From Lepidurus packardi (Eukaryota; Arthropoda; Branchiopoda; Notostraca; Triopsidae), in the NCBI GenBank assembly GCA_023053545.1, contig JAKZAN010000003.1:405501-469500 (forward strand): DNA of 64,000 bases, written 5' to 3'. The notes beneath the pieces were generated by a model. The model worked only from the letters and a program-made list of their open reading frames with translations, did not search any database and had not been told where the DNA came from. Position numbers and translations under genes: made by a program. Every line of letters begins with the position of its first letter. Position 1 is the first letter of the stretch. Shown in pieces: positions 1 through 9,833 of this stretch.

Positions 1-409
1 ATTTACCAATTCCAAAAATTTCTGCTAAATCTCTGAACTCGATATTCGTCCCAAGTCGCCATAAAGTTAACGCAATTCTTTTTTATAGAGAGACAGCTTC
101 GCGAAAGTGTGTTGTCTTTTTTTCCAACGTTTCTTTTAACAGATTGCATAAGTGCTGGAAAGTTCCTCTTGACAGGCGAAAGGTGCTTTTCCACTGGATA
201 TCGCTAAATCTATACTTTATAGCGATCCATAATTTATCACATCTGTCAAACTTCCAAATCGAACGGGGTATCGAGCTTGTCGGTAACGTTTTCAGGAGCA
301 ATTTCAAAAAATTAAAAAACCTCCTCCTGCGTACTAAATGAGATCTGAAACGCTCTACGTGTTGTTCTTCGATTGTAAGATTGAACACTGCACGGGCAGC
401 TTCGTCCAT
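1..409 (-). pseudogene. PIF/Harbinger transposase (HARBI1-like), 5' part, broken
   Basis: Reads from an ATG at 409 down to the window edge. The conserved N-terminal block of HARBI1-type transposases is visible: a run of the form FRLSRGTFQHLC followed by LEKKTTHFREAV, then ALTLWRLGTN and FRDLAEIFGIG, which in this family lead into the helix-turn-helix region. An in-frame TAA at 83-85 separates HFREAVSL from the next block, so the copy is inactive. The catalytic DDE domain lies outside the window. A HARBI1 transposase would nick and join DNA together with a separate Myb-like partner, which is not seen here. Family call from motif recognition only. Confidence 0.72.
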
Positions 410-1738
410 TAGAGCCACTTGCGAAGAAAAATCTAAACATAAAATGTGACGCTTAGAATTTAATACTACATTTATTGAATTTTTACATACCGTCATCATG
501 AAAAGGATTATACGCTTCAAAATACACGAACAGCAATGCCACAAAACGTTTGTCAAACATTATAGGGGAACGTAATGGATGAAAGGTAGTACATTACAAC
601 AATGGTTTTATACGTTCAGCATGAACTGTGTTCTGATTCGTACTAAAGGAAATGAGCCAGTGAAATACACATTCCTTATTATTTGACCTAGGCCATATGT
701 AACAAAAGATAATCCCTAGAGTGTGAAGTATCGGTGCAATTTTCCTCAGAAGGACTAATGAATGCAAAGAAGCGGCAAATCACTAAAGAATTGTACGAAA
801 ACTCTTGCTCTTCTTCGGGTGTGACAATTCATTTTTGCTAATATGACCTTTCGTGTTTTTTTTTTATTTGGGGAAGACCATGAGTGCATTTTGAGTGACC
901 ATGACTTCTATGAGTGTGACTTTTTTCGTAGTCAATTAGAAAAATCGAATGTTACCTTTGCTCGACCGAGCTCATACAAGAAACTTCCTCGTGGTAGGTT
1001 TTCGAACATAGTAACTACCACAGTTAATTATTTTCATTGATAAATTAATAGTTTTCATTTTTTAGACGTGAAGCCCGTCCGCGAAAACTGAGACCGCGAA
1101 AAGGGACCCGCGAATAAGGAGCTATCACAGTAGAAAAACCCTAGCCATACGCAAAAAACCATGCTCCTTTTCAGGGGGAAGGATACCTCGTGAATTCCTG
1201 CCATTACGCGGATTTTTCCTCAATCATCAAGTCCCCCTTTCCAGTGTGACCGCACTCCCAATTCCTTCGAACAAAAAAGGGTGATTTGCGCTTGACCGAG
1301 GTCATAATGATGCGCCGCCTTCGCGCGGCTTTCAGATATATGAAACTTGTTTATGACAAAATATTACTATAACAGGAGAACTTTTAGAAATTATGTTTAA
1401 ATTCGTATCTGTAAGTCATTTAGTATCAAGAAGCTCCCAAGTACCGTACGGAAAAACAGGTTATACACGCACTGTGACAAGAAATCATTAGAAAGAACTT
1501 TACGTGTTCAATCCCTTCGAATTTTGCGCTAAATATCGATATATGGAAATAATCGGCTTATCGGGGATTTCCTATGGAAATTCGTTAGATGTGACCTGTG
1601 GTGAAAGAAACCTTGGGGTTTTTGCCTACCTGCGTTCCACCCTGGGGTTTAATTCCTACACAGTGAGACCGCAGCCTTAAAGGACTTCATTAAGGGCAGG
1701 GCTAAGGTTTTTGGATACCAGTACTTCCCTGTGGATGG
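410..1738. other. no gene recognised
   Basis: AT-rich sequence with only short open frames on either strand and no motif I recognise. A short imperfect duplication (a GGGGTTT-containing block) occurs near 1611-1650, just before the Tc1/mariner element. Confidence 0.5.
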
Positions 1739-1740
1739 TA

Positions 1741-1812
1741 CTATACCTTCCAAAAAAACGAGTATAGGGAAACCACAGTGGGCTAATCCTTACCCGTGGG
1801 ATTAATTAAAAT
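1741..1812 (+). repeat. Tc1/mariner left terminal inverted repeat
   Basis: Matches the reverse complement of 3298-3367 over about 70 bases with one indel and a few mismatches. Starts immediately after a TA. Confidence 0.85.
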
Positions 1813-1952
1813 TTGCTCGTTCGAACCCGCTCCTCTCTAAAACCAAACCAAAACTAAGGAAAGTAGAATCCTAGTTTCTCCGAGGTGGGTTTATTTTTGT
1901 GAAAGGTAATATTACTAGTCTATATCACACTTGCATGTCAGTTTCTAATAAA

Positions 1953-2925
1953 CATGGCTCCTCGTCTGACATCAGACAAAAAGGGAGAAATTCTTGGAAT
2001 GAGAAATAGTGGTATTTCGATAAAACAAATAGCGTTGAGGTTAAATGTAAGCAAATCAACAGTGCAAAGGTGGGTTAATCGGAAAGAAAATGAAGGAAAA
2101 GTGGAGAGAAAATAATGTAAGAATGAAAATGCTTGTTAAACAGAATTTTCAATGTAATATTGTAGGTTGGCTCTGCTCGTCCAGAAATATTAAGCGTAAA
2201 TGAGAAAATCAACTTGATTGCCGCTTCCGTAGCATATCCAACTTTGCCAATGAGAAAGAATGAGTTCAACTTTCTGGCCAGGAACATGATATTTCAACGC
2301 AAACAGGATCCATAATTCTGGCGAAAGCAGGTATCAGATCTCGAAGACCCGCTAAGAAATTTATTCTGTCAGAGCGACACAAAGAAGCTAGAGGCTCGGT
2401 TTTGCGAACAATTCCGAAATCGGGATTATGAGTATTGGGCAAGTGTTGTTTTTTCGGACGAAACAACAATTTCTTCTGTTTCCAACAAACCTACTATAGT
2501 TTATCGCGAGGTAATTACTACTTCGGCTAATAAGATTTATCATCACATCAGTTGCACAATTTCTTAGAGAAACAAGCGCTATAGCGATGGAAATGCTGAG
2601 GGACAGTTGTCGAAGTGGGAGATTTCCAGTATCTGCGTTTGCCTGGTTTTCTGCTACTAATGGATTTAGTTCTCTTACGAGAATCACAAGAAAACTGAAT
2701 GCGGAAAATTATGTCGAGATTCTTTCTCAAGAACTTCCCGTAATGCGCGAAGCACTCGGCGATGCCTTGGTTTTTCAGCAAGACAATTCACCTGTGCATA
2801 CAGCAAGATCAGTTAGACCGTATCTTACTGAACAAGGCATTACGCTTCTACCACATCCTCCACGATCACCCGAGCTCAACCCGATAGAGCATGCCTGGGC
2901 CATGCTGAAGCGAAGGATAAAGTAA
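1953..2925 (+). pseudogene. Tc1-like DD34E transposase, broken
   Basis: An ATG at 1953 opens a 53-codon frame that is a typical Tc1 N-terminal helix-turn-helix (APRLTSDKKGEILGM..., ISIKQIALRLNVSKSTVQRWV) and ends in a stop at about 2113. The catalytic core follows in other frames: VVFSDETT near 2450 (first Asp), then from about 2690 QQDNSPVHTA (second Asp) and ELNPIEHAW (Glu). I count 34 residues between the second Asp and the Glu, i.e. the DD34E signature of Tc1. Several frame breaks lie between the binding and catalytic domains, so no functional protein is expected. Confidence 0.85.
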
Positions 2926-3297
2926 AATTTCTATCAATTAAAAAAAATCACAGTTTTTTATTAGCACTTCGACCTTACGAGGAAAAGAAGGACTCTGGGT
3001 TCAAGTCCTTCGTGTATGGGATGAAATATTGGAAGACCCTCATTTTTGGATCACATTAGCAGAATCAATGCCAAGAAGATTGGAGATGTGCCGTGATAAC
3101 AATGGAGGCAGTACAAAATATTAAGAGGAAAAGCCAGCAGCTCACTTTCAATTTTTTTTGGGGGGGAGAGGGGTTTGGCAAGAGCATTTCTGTAAGAGTA
3201 TTTTCTCTGTTCTACAGCCCAGGGTTAAAACGAATTCCGCTTTCTATACGTTTCGGTTTTTAGACAGGAGACCTACAAATCGGTTCTTTAAGCAGTC

Positions 3298-3367
3298 TTT
3301 AATTAATCCCACGGGTAGGGGATTAGACCACTGTGGTTTCCCTATACTCGTTTTTTGGAAGGTATAG
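3298..3367 (-). repeat. Tc1/mariner right terminal inverted repeat
   Basis: Reverse complement of the left repeat at 1741-1812, ending in GGTATAG next to a TA. The G-rich run near 3160-3172 lies inside the element, upstream of this repeat. Confidence 0.85.
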
Positions 3368-3399
3368 TACAATGAGTCCAAAAACAGAAAGGAAGTTTT

Positions 3400-3845
3400 T
3401 CACGGATCAAAGTTTGCAAACCGCCGTAACGCCCCGATATAGAACTGTACGTTACGGCAGTTTGTGCACACACCTACACATTTCTTCCAGTTGATTATAT
3501 TCTCTTTCATGAAAGATTGTAGAATTTCAAAAATATCTGTCGCTTTAGTTCCAGATTTAATTCCCCTGCAGAAGAGACGATCTTCGCAAAACTTGGTAAT
3601 ACTCTTATCCATATAACTTATATAGCAAATGAGATGCGCATCAGTAGCCCAATCTAACTGAATAGCAAAATTACAAGTGAGTGTCTGAACTAACTGTTCG
3701 TTAATATCTTCGGCAATATCAGGAATTCGACGACTAATGGTGTTGTCAGACAAAGGTATAGTTCCTTGATGAATACAACTTGAACAACGAATCAGACTAG
3801 TGCTGTTATGCTTTCTTTCACACGAGACGTTGCTCCCAAATGATC
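3400..3845 (-). pseudogene. hAT-type transposase fragment (ZBED5/GTF2IRD2-like)
   Basis: A continuous minus-strand frame carries the block typical of domesticated and wild hAT proteins of the ZBED5/EPM2AIP1 group: SDNTISRRIPDIAEDINEQL, then FAIQLDWATDA, then LFCRGIKSGTKATDIFEIL and NWKKCVGVCTN. In the family the middle block surrounds the first catalytic Asp of the RNase H-like fold. The N-terminal BED finger and the C-terminal dimerisation region are missing. It ends about 30 bases from the Tc1 element and is followed on the other side by LINE-A, so it is a remnant. Confidence 0.7.
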
Positions 3846-3870
3846 GGCTTCGTGGTGCTACAAAAAAGCA

Positions 3871-6083
3871 AATTGGGATCAACTTAGAAAGGATGCAACA
3901 ACAGAGCTAGCTAAGGCCAATCACGTATGTTCAGATCTCCCAATCTCGCAAGCGATTGATAAAGCAGCGACAGGAAAAGCAGCCCTCACCCTCGCGGAAT
4001 TACAAGCTCGAACACTAATACCGATTTCAGCGTGGAAGAAAAAACCATTAATCTTAAGAGTTTGCGAAGAAACAAAGCAACCGGAATGGATGACTTCCTA
4101 ACAATTGTTTTAAAAGATCTTTGGGAACCACTGCTAAGACACTCGGCATATCTACTGTGCATTACTCGCCCTCGGTCACTATCCCGATGTATGGAAAACA
4201 GTTCAAGTCTCCCACTCCACAAGCCAGGGAAGAGACTACACTCAAGATGAAGTCTCTTCATTAATTAACAAGCTTCGCCCTTTTAAAGCTGCTGGGCACG
4301 ATGATATACAACCGGTTGTAATTAAAGAAGTCTGGAATGTTATAAAAGAACCCCTGCTTTGCAATTTTTGATGCCTCTATAAAGCAAGGCTACTATCCCG
4401 AAATTTGGAAGAAAGCAAAAGTATTAGTCCTCCCCAAGCCGCACAAGTTGGACTACGAGACTCCGAAAAGTTTTTGACCTATCTCTTTGCTCCCCGTTAT
4501 GGGAAAGATACTTGAATCAGCGATGACTGAGAAACTGCGGAAAATTACCGAAGACAACAATCTCTTTTCTAATAAACAATGGGGCTTCAGGAAAAATCGA
4601 TCCACAGTTGACGCCCTTGAAACGTTAACCAACAAAGTTTTACAGGCCATTGACAAGGGTAATGTCCTCACTGAGCTCCTTTTGGACATTAGTGGCGCGT
4701 TTGATAATGTTATACATAACCAGCTAATCGACGCAATGAAAAAAATCCAAGTACCTGTCCCTCTTGTCAAATGGATTCCTAGTTTCCTCGAAGATCGAAA
4801 CGCCGTAATAGTCCAAGGTACAACAGAAAGTCTCGTTTATCGAATTTCAAAGGGTGTCCCCCAGGGCTCACCCCTTTCTCCCTTACTATTTTTAATCTAC
4901 GTCAATGGTTGTTTCAGCACTATCAAACGCAAGAAAATTGACCTCGAGGGTTATGCGGATGATACTATCCTAACCACCTCCAGCAAATCTAGCGAACAAA
5001 ATGTTAAGTTTTTATCCCGGAATATCAACGCGCTCGAAAAGTGGGGTATATGCCTAAACCTTAACTTTGCCAAAGAAAAAATTAACTAATTCATTTTCAC
5101 CGTAAACATTCAGCAGAGGATGCTCCTCTGACTTGGGGACAAACTATCATCTACCAAAAAAAATCGGTTCGCTATCTGGGACTGTATTTTGATAAAAAGT
5201 TACGGTGGAACGAGCATGTATCCTACTTATTTAAACAACGCAGCTTCTCACTTCGAAGGTTAAACAAAATCAGCAACTGGAGCAAATCTGTAACAAGTAA
5301 ACAATTGAAAACGGTCTTCCAAACTACAATTATCGCCAAAATGCTGTATGGCTACCTAGCATGGTCCAATGTTTCCAAATCTCAGCTTCAACCACTTTGT
5401 CAACTTCTGAGGAAAGGCCTTTTAATAATCACGGGAGCTTTAAAAACCACCCCAACTGCCTCCTTAGAAGTAGAGACCGGTATTCCACCTATTGCACTTA
5501 TTCTTTTGGAAAGTCACTTAAATTTCTACGCCACTAGAAATTGGATCAATTCGCCTGCTAAATCGATTACCTCAAAGAAAATAAGTTATACACCTTGTGC
5601 TGAAAGAGCTCGTCAGATAATAACCAAAATATGGCCAACTTCTCCCAAATCCCTGAAAGAAGCTGAAGACCTCATATCTAAATTCATCCTTCACGCTTGG
5701 TGCGAGAAATGGGTAAAATGCCATTTTGCAATTAAGGACCTCAACGCTTTTCCCGATAAGAAACCTATAATTGACAACAATATTCCAAGGAACATCTTAG
5801 CTCTGGTGATCAGAATTAGATCTACGCATTTTCCGTGTAAAACGTATTTTAAGAACATAAAAAAAGTTGACAATGACATCTGTATCTGCCAATCCTAGTC
5901 CAGACAAAATGTCCCCCACCTTCTCTTACATTGTACCAAACTAAATCACGAACGCGCCAAATTCCTTCGACAACTGTGTGTGTTAAAAGTGCATTTTAAT
6001 CCGCGTATTCTCTTATCTGATCCCAGAAACTTTTATGCCCTGTCAAAATTTGCACATGAAATGGAGAAGATAGCTAAGTTATG
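3871..6083 (+). pseudogene. LINE-A copy 1: non-LTR retrotransposon ORF2, broken
   Basis: A degraded reverse-transcriptase frame. It begins with the linker seen in copy 4 (ANWDQLRKD near 3871) and has two partial versions of the RT entry block (KATGMDD near 4083; KAAGHDD near 4290). The fingers/palm follow with QWGFRKNRST (near 4580), LLLDISGAFDNV (near 4680), KGVPQGSPLSP (near 4850) and the catalytic YADD (near 4955). The thumb and C-terminal part run to about 6083 (GALKTTP, PHLLLHC..., a CCHC-like end), with in-frame stops. The endonuclease is absent. No RNase H domain is visible. The arrangement fits the Jockey/R1/I-like group; I cannot place the clade. Confidence 0.82.
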
Positions 6084-6360
6084 AAAGCACTTATCAATCT
6101 CCCTTTGTAACCCAATCCAAATTATCTTTACCCTTTGTATCCCATTACTCCCCCCCCCCTATTTTAGAAGAGGTTACTACTCTTCATTCGTTTGTGCTCA
6201 GTTAAATTGTAAACGTAAACATTCACTGTGATGGTAAATTAAAGAACCATCAACAGGCGGTAGCTTATGATGGATTTTTTCGATAAAAAAAAGTTACTCT
6301 ACGTGTTCTACGAAATATGGGCAAAAATCTAATATGGGCAAAATGTAATCTAAGTGCTCT

Positions 6361-7596
6361 ACGGAATATGAGCAAAGTCATCCGGATCAACAGAGAAAAG
6401 TTCGTTCCCTTATTGTGAACGCCATTATAGGAGGCGGCCTACCGATATCGATTGTCGAAAATCCGGAATTCCACACTTTCTTAGAATTCCGGGATAGAAG
6501 AGTTACCGTACCTTCGAGGCAGCATATAACTAGTACGATGCTTCCAAATATTACAGCGGAAAAGAAAGGTCGAATGCTCGAAGCACTGGCCAACGTGAGG
6601 TACGTCGAACTCACGATGGATATTTGGACAGACAAGACGAATGCATTCTTACCTGGGAGTTACGGCTCACATTTCACTAGTTTGCCTTTGCTTCGTACCT
6701 ATTAGCATTCAAGGCTTTCAAGGGATCTCATACAGGCGAACTAATTGGGAACGCCTTTGAAGAAGCAGTGACGGAGTTCAGTCTTGAAGACAAAATAAGT
6801 TTCATCGTTACAGACAACGCTAGAAATATGAAAAAAACGTCGTTTGTACTAAACGAACCCAAGCTTGCAACGCCGGAGAGTTCCGAAGATATTTTCCTTG
6901 CGGGAACTGACAGTATCTCAGATGAAGAACTTTGGCAAGACCTCGATGAGGCAGACGAAGGACACGTTAGGAACGTAGTTGAATCGCAAGCAACAGATCG
7001 AATCCCTTGTTTTGCGCATACGCTGCAACTAGTCGTCCGCGATGGACTATAAGTCGCTAGCAATAACTCAGTAATTGCTAAATGTTGTCAACTCGCCAAT
7101 ATTTTGCATCGTAGCTCTTCAGCGAAGACATCTATCGAAGAAATAATGGGCAATGGGAAAGTAATTCCAGTCGCGAACGCTACACACTGGAACAGCCTGT
7201 ACAAGCAACTGGCTACTGTGGGTTCTCTTGACAATCGAAAATACCTTCAGTTCACAACAGAAAATCGTCTGAACAATTTGGCATTCACAGCAAGAGACTG
7301 GGAGAATTTGCTAGAATTAATCGAAGTTCTCGAACCGTTCGATGAAGTTCGATGAAGCGCAAATTCGCGAGTATTTGCGAGTTAAGCGCAAATTTGAAAA
7401 GTACGAGAACATACCGACCGCGCTTAAGGAGAACCCATCACTGTCGCCTCTTTTTGAAAAGGTATTATGTATGCCTGCAACTTCTGCACATGTTGAGAGA
7501 GTTTTCTGCAAAAATGGCCTGTTAATGAGACCCCACAGGGCTAGCATGTCAGATGAAACATTGTCAATGCTAATGCTGACGTCTGTTAATAAATAG
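6361..7596 (+). pseudogene. hAT transposase (ZBED-type), broken and internally deleted
   Basis: The first block contains ISIVENPEFHTFL, the VPSRQHIT motif and ELTMDIWTD, a family signature around the first catalytic Asp. After a frame change, FIVTDNARNM (second Asp), a Glu/Asp-rich insertion and CFAHTLQLVV follow. NATHWNSLYKQL comes next, then an abrupt junction at about 7345 leads into the C-terminal dimerisation domain (PATSAHVERVF, then LLMRPHRASM). At least two frame changes and one internal deletion are present. The element's 3' end is probably the CAGGGCTGTTG-type terminus at 7868; no matching left terminus is seen. Confidence 0.78.
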
Positions 7597-7689
7597 TAAT
7601 GTCCCCGGCAATACAAATAGTTTTAATTCTTATCAATTATTTCCTACTACTTCTTTGAATACGTAAGTTTTAATTATCAAAGTAAAGCT

Positions 7690-7868
7690 TTATTCAATTT
7701 TCTGCCTTTGTCTCGAGACCAAGACCAACGACCAAGACAAAGACCAAATTGGTCTCGAGACCGGTCTCGGTCTCTTTCGGTAGTCTCGGTCGGAAACATG
7801 ATGTCTCGGTCTCGAAAAGTTTTGGACGGTCTCGGTCTCGAGAAGGTCGGTCTCGACAACAGCCCTGC
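7690..7868 (-). repeat. GTCTCG-rich subterminal repeat and probable hAT terminus
   Basis: Nine copies of GTCTCG occur in about 170 bases, many as part of palindromic GGTCTCGAGACC units. Read on the minus strand the block starts CAGGGCTGTTGTCGAGACC at 7868, a hAT-like terminal sequence. Clustered short palindromes next to a terminus are the usual arrangement of hAT transposase binding sites. It lies directly after the hAT remnant at 6361-7596, so I take it as that element's right end. Confidence 0.5.
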
Positions 7869-7946
7869 GGGTCACTGAGCGTCATCAAACGTAAGCGCAA
7901 ACACAATCAACATTTCGCAGACGATTAATTGCTTCCTATTTCAGGC

Positions 7947-8900
7947 TCACCCAGTGAGGGAAATATTAGACTCAACCCACAACCTGTCAGCCCTCGAAAA
8001 GTGGGCAAAACGACTGACTTGAATTGGTGAAAGAGAAGACCGAACTAATCCACTTCTCGAGAAGACGAACGCGGGAATAAGCATCTGTTGCCTTGGGAGC
8101 CTCAATGGTCCAGCCGAATGAGGTAGCTTGAGGTACCTTGGCACGACACATGACTTTATGCTGCTATTAGCCCATGTCGCAGAGCAATTACACTGCAGAA
8201 AGGATTCCAGAAACAATGGAATGTCTCGAAGTCGATCAACTGTTCCACAAGCTTTTTTTGGCAACGGTCATCGCAAACTGCGCTGTGGTTTCCCTATATG
8301 GTGCAACGTCTTAGATTCGAGATTACATGTCCTTTACTACACACATCAAGAGGGATTGTTAACCACAACAGGTATCTTACAACAACTGTAGCCCCGCAAG
8401 TCGAGACAGGATTACCTCCTATTGGGCTGCTCCTGGAAATAGGTTATTGTGACATTTTCCACCGGCCAAAACAGAAGTCAACACCTCCTGAGAGAGCAAA
8501 ATGCCTCATGTCGACCGCCTGGAAAGGTATACATGTACAAGCCAATTAGAAGCAAAGAAATGGATAAAGGAAGAATAATGAAAAGTAGAAAAGTCGATGG
8601 GAAACAATTAAGAACCCCTTAAAAGACCTCTACATTTCTTAAGAATTTTGGGGAGAAACCGTTTCTGTCAAATCCCACAATAACCCCACATACCGTAACC
8701 AAATTAAAACCGAAAATACCCTTGAGCAAGGAATGACACTGGCCTTCTTACAAACGTTCAAAAACCATAAATGTAGTACACGACTAGGTACGCACGAGAT
8801 GGGATTACGGGTCATTGTTGACATTGGATTTACGCGATACGGTTCCAACGGTTACCTAATACAGACTCGTTCAGTTAATCACAACTATCCATAACTGTTG
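7947..8900 (+). pseudogene. LINE-A copy 2: 3' part of ORF2, heavily decayed
   Basis: Short blocks match copy 4 at the protein and DNA level: NLSALEKWAKRL near 7980 (copy 4 has the same block near 33690), VETGLPPIGLLLE near 8400, and PERAKCL near 8490. Frames change repeatedly. From about 8112 onward the DNA is nearly the same as 14797-15690, so copies 2 and 3 are two parts of one duplicated segment. Relative to copy 3 it lacks roughly 120 bases near 8690. Confidence 0.68.
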
Positions 8901-8984
8901 TGTTCTCAAAGAAGGGTTAGTCAAGACTGCTTGTATTGATACCACGGCTTCCCCACCTGGCATCGCCTCAGGTACAAAGGACAC

Positions 8985-9300
8985 GATACAACACATAAGT
9001 CAATACGAAAAATTTTTGGTAGCGCTGGACATCCTAATCCAAGAAGATGACACCCAAGTAAAGCAGCAAGCGACTGATAAACGATGCTTAGCTTTAACGG
9101 TGCACTACGCGAGTCAAGAAGTGCGCGACGATATCGTCAACAGAAAGTAAAGATACATATAACTAAGGTAAAATCGCTCGCACAGGCATACTTCCAGCCC
9201 AAATAAAATCTCGAGCTAGGGATATTCCGCTTCCGAAAGATGGAGCAAAACGATGGGGAGACGACGGATGCGTTCACTCCAAGACTCCGCCAACAAGCAG
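8985..9300 (+). pseudogene. Ty3/Gypsy gag fragment, copy 1
   Basis: A broken frame with blocks typical of Ty3/Gypsy gag (K02A2.6-like group): QYEKFLVALDILIQED, DKRCLALTVHYA, then LAQAYFQPK and DAFTPRLRQQA. Gag forms the virus-like particle and binds RNA. It stops abruptly at 9300 where an LTR sequence begins. The second copy at 15690-16150 continues past this point. Confidence 0.62.
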
Positions 9301-9490
9301 TGTTATGGCGATGGAATGGAAAAATTTAAATTTGAATTTGACGGGTTGTGTTGCCGCTCACCCCCGTTAAGGGGCGGGGCGTGAAAAAGAACCAGAGAGC
9401 GAGAAGAAGGTTGAGTGTTGAGAAGTGAGGATTGTTTGGCTCAGTGAATAAAGCATTTACTTAGAAACAACAACCGACCGGCTAGTGTTT
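9301..9490. repeat. older LTR fragment, left part
   Basis: Begins TGTTATGG and contains an AATAAA-like element near 9448. It ends where the chromovirus inserted at 9491. After that element and its duplicated TGTTT, a short piece ending in TATAACA (14754-14780) would be the other LTR end, giving TGTTAT...ATAACA ends. Flanks show no clear target duplication, so this is inference. Confidence 0.4.
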
Positions 9491-9820
9491 TGTCAGGAAT
9501 TGCAGAACAGAAGACGGGTCTGTGTCGAGAAACGGAGTTGTATTAACTTCAGAAGATGTTGTGTCTACACTTACAGTAGTTGACTGGATCTAAGTGATTA
9601 ACACTCTGGTTAGTGAACCAGAGTGTGCAGCTATATATACGAGACTACCGACCTCGCAACTGTTGTGGGATCAGGTTGACCTGATCCCACAAGGGCCGCA
9701 ACATGTTTGGAATGCGAGTTACAACACTATGAGTCAAGATGGGTCAAGATCATGAAGGCCGCAACACATTTGGAATGCGAGTTACAACATTATGAGTCAA
9801 GATGGGTCAAGATCATGACA
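9491..9820 (-). repeat. chromovirus 3' LTR
   Basis: Nearly identical to 14416-14748; ends are TGTCA...TGACA. Carries an internal near-palindrome (GATCAGGTTGACCTGATC-like, near 9670-9690) and a repeated GAGTCAAGATGGGTCAAGATC block. Confidence 0.93.
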
Positions 9821-9833
9821 GTTGCCCCCTCTC

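Larger units (their letters stand above)
1741..3367 (+). mobile_element. Tc1/mariner element with both terminal inverted repeats
   Basis: An inverted repeat of about 70 bases bounds the element: it begins CTATACCTTCC at 1741 and its reverse complement ends GGTATAG at 3367. Both ends are flanked directly by TA (1739-1740 and 3368-3369), the target duplication expected for this superfamily. Between them lies a broken transposase. The two repeats differ by a one-base indel and a few substitutions. The total length of about 1.63 kb is normal for Tc1-like elements. Confidence 0.85.

Noticed and set aside
843-1040. 65-codon plus-strand open frame
   Set aside because: No recognisable motif, splice context or promoter; length is expected by chance in this AT-rich stretch.
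7677-7906. three overlapping minus-strand open frames rich in Arg, Asp and Glu
   Set aside because: Produced by the GTCTCG repeat; the same repeat is open in all three frames, which marks low complexity, not coding.
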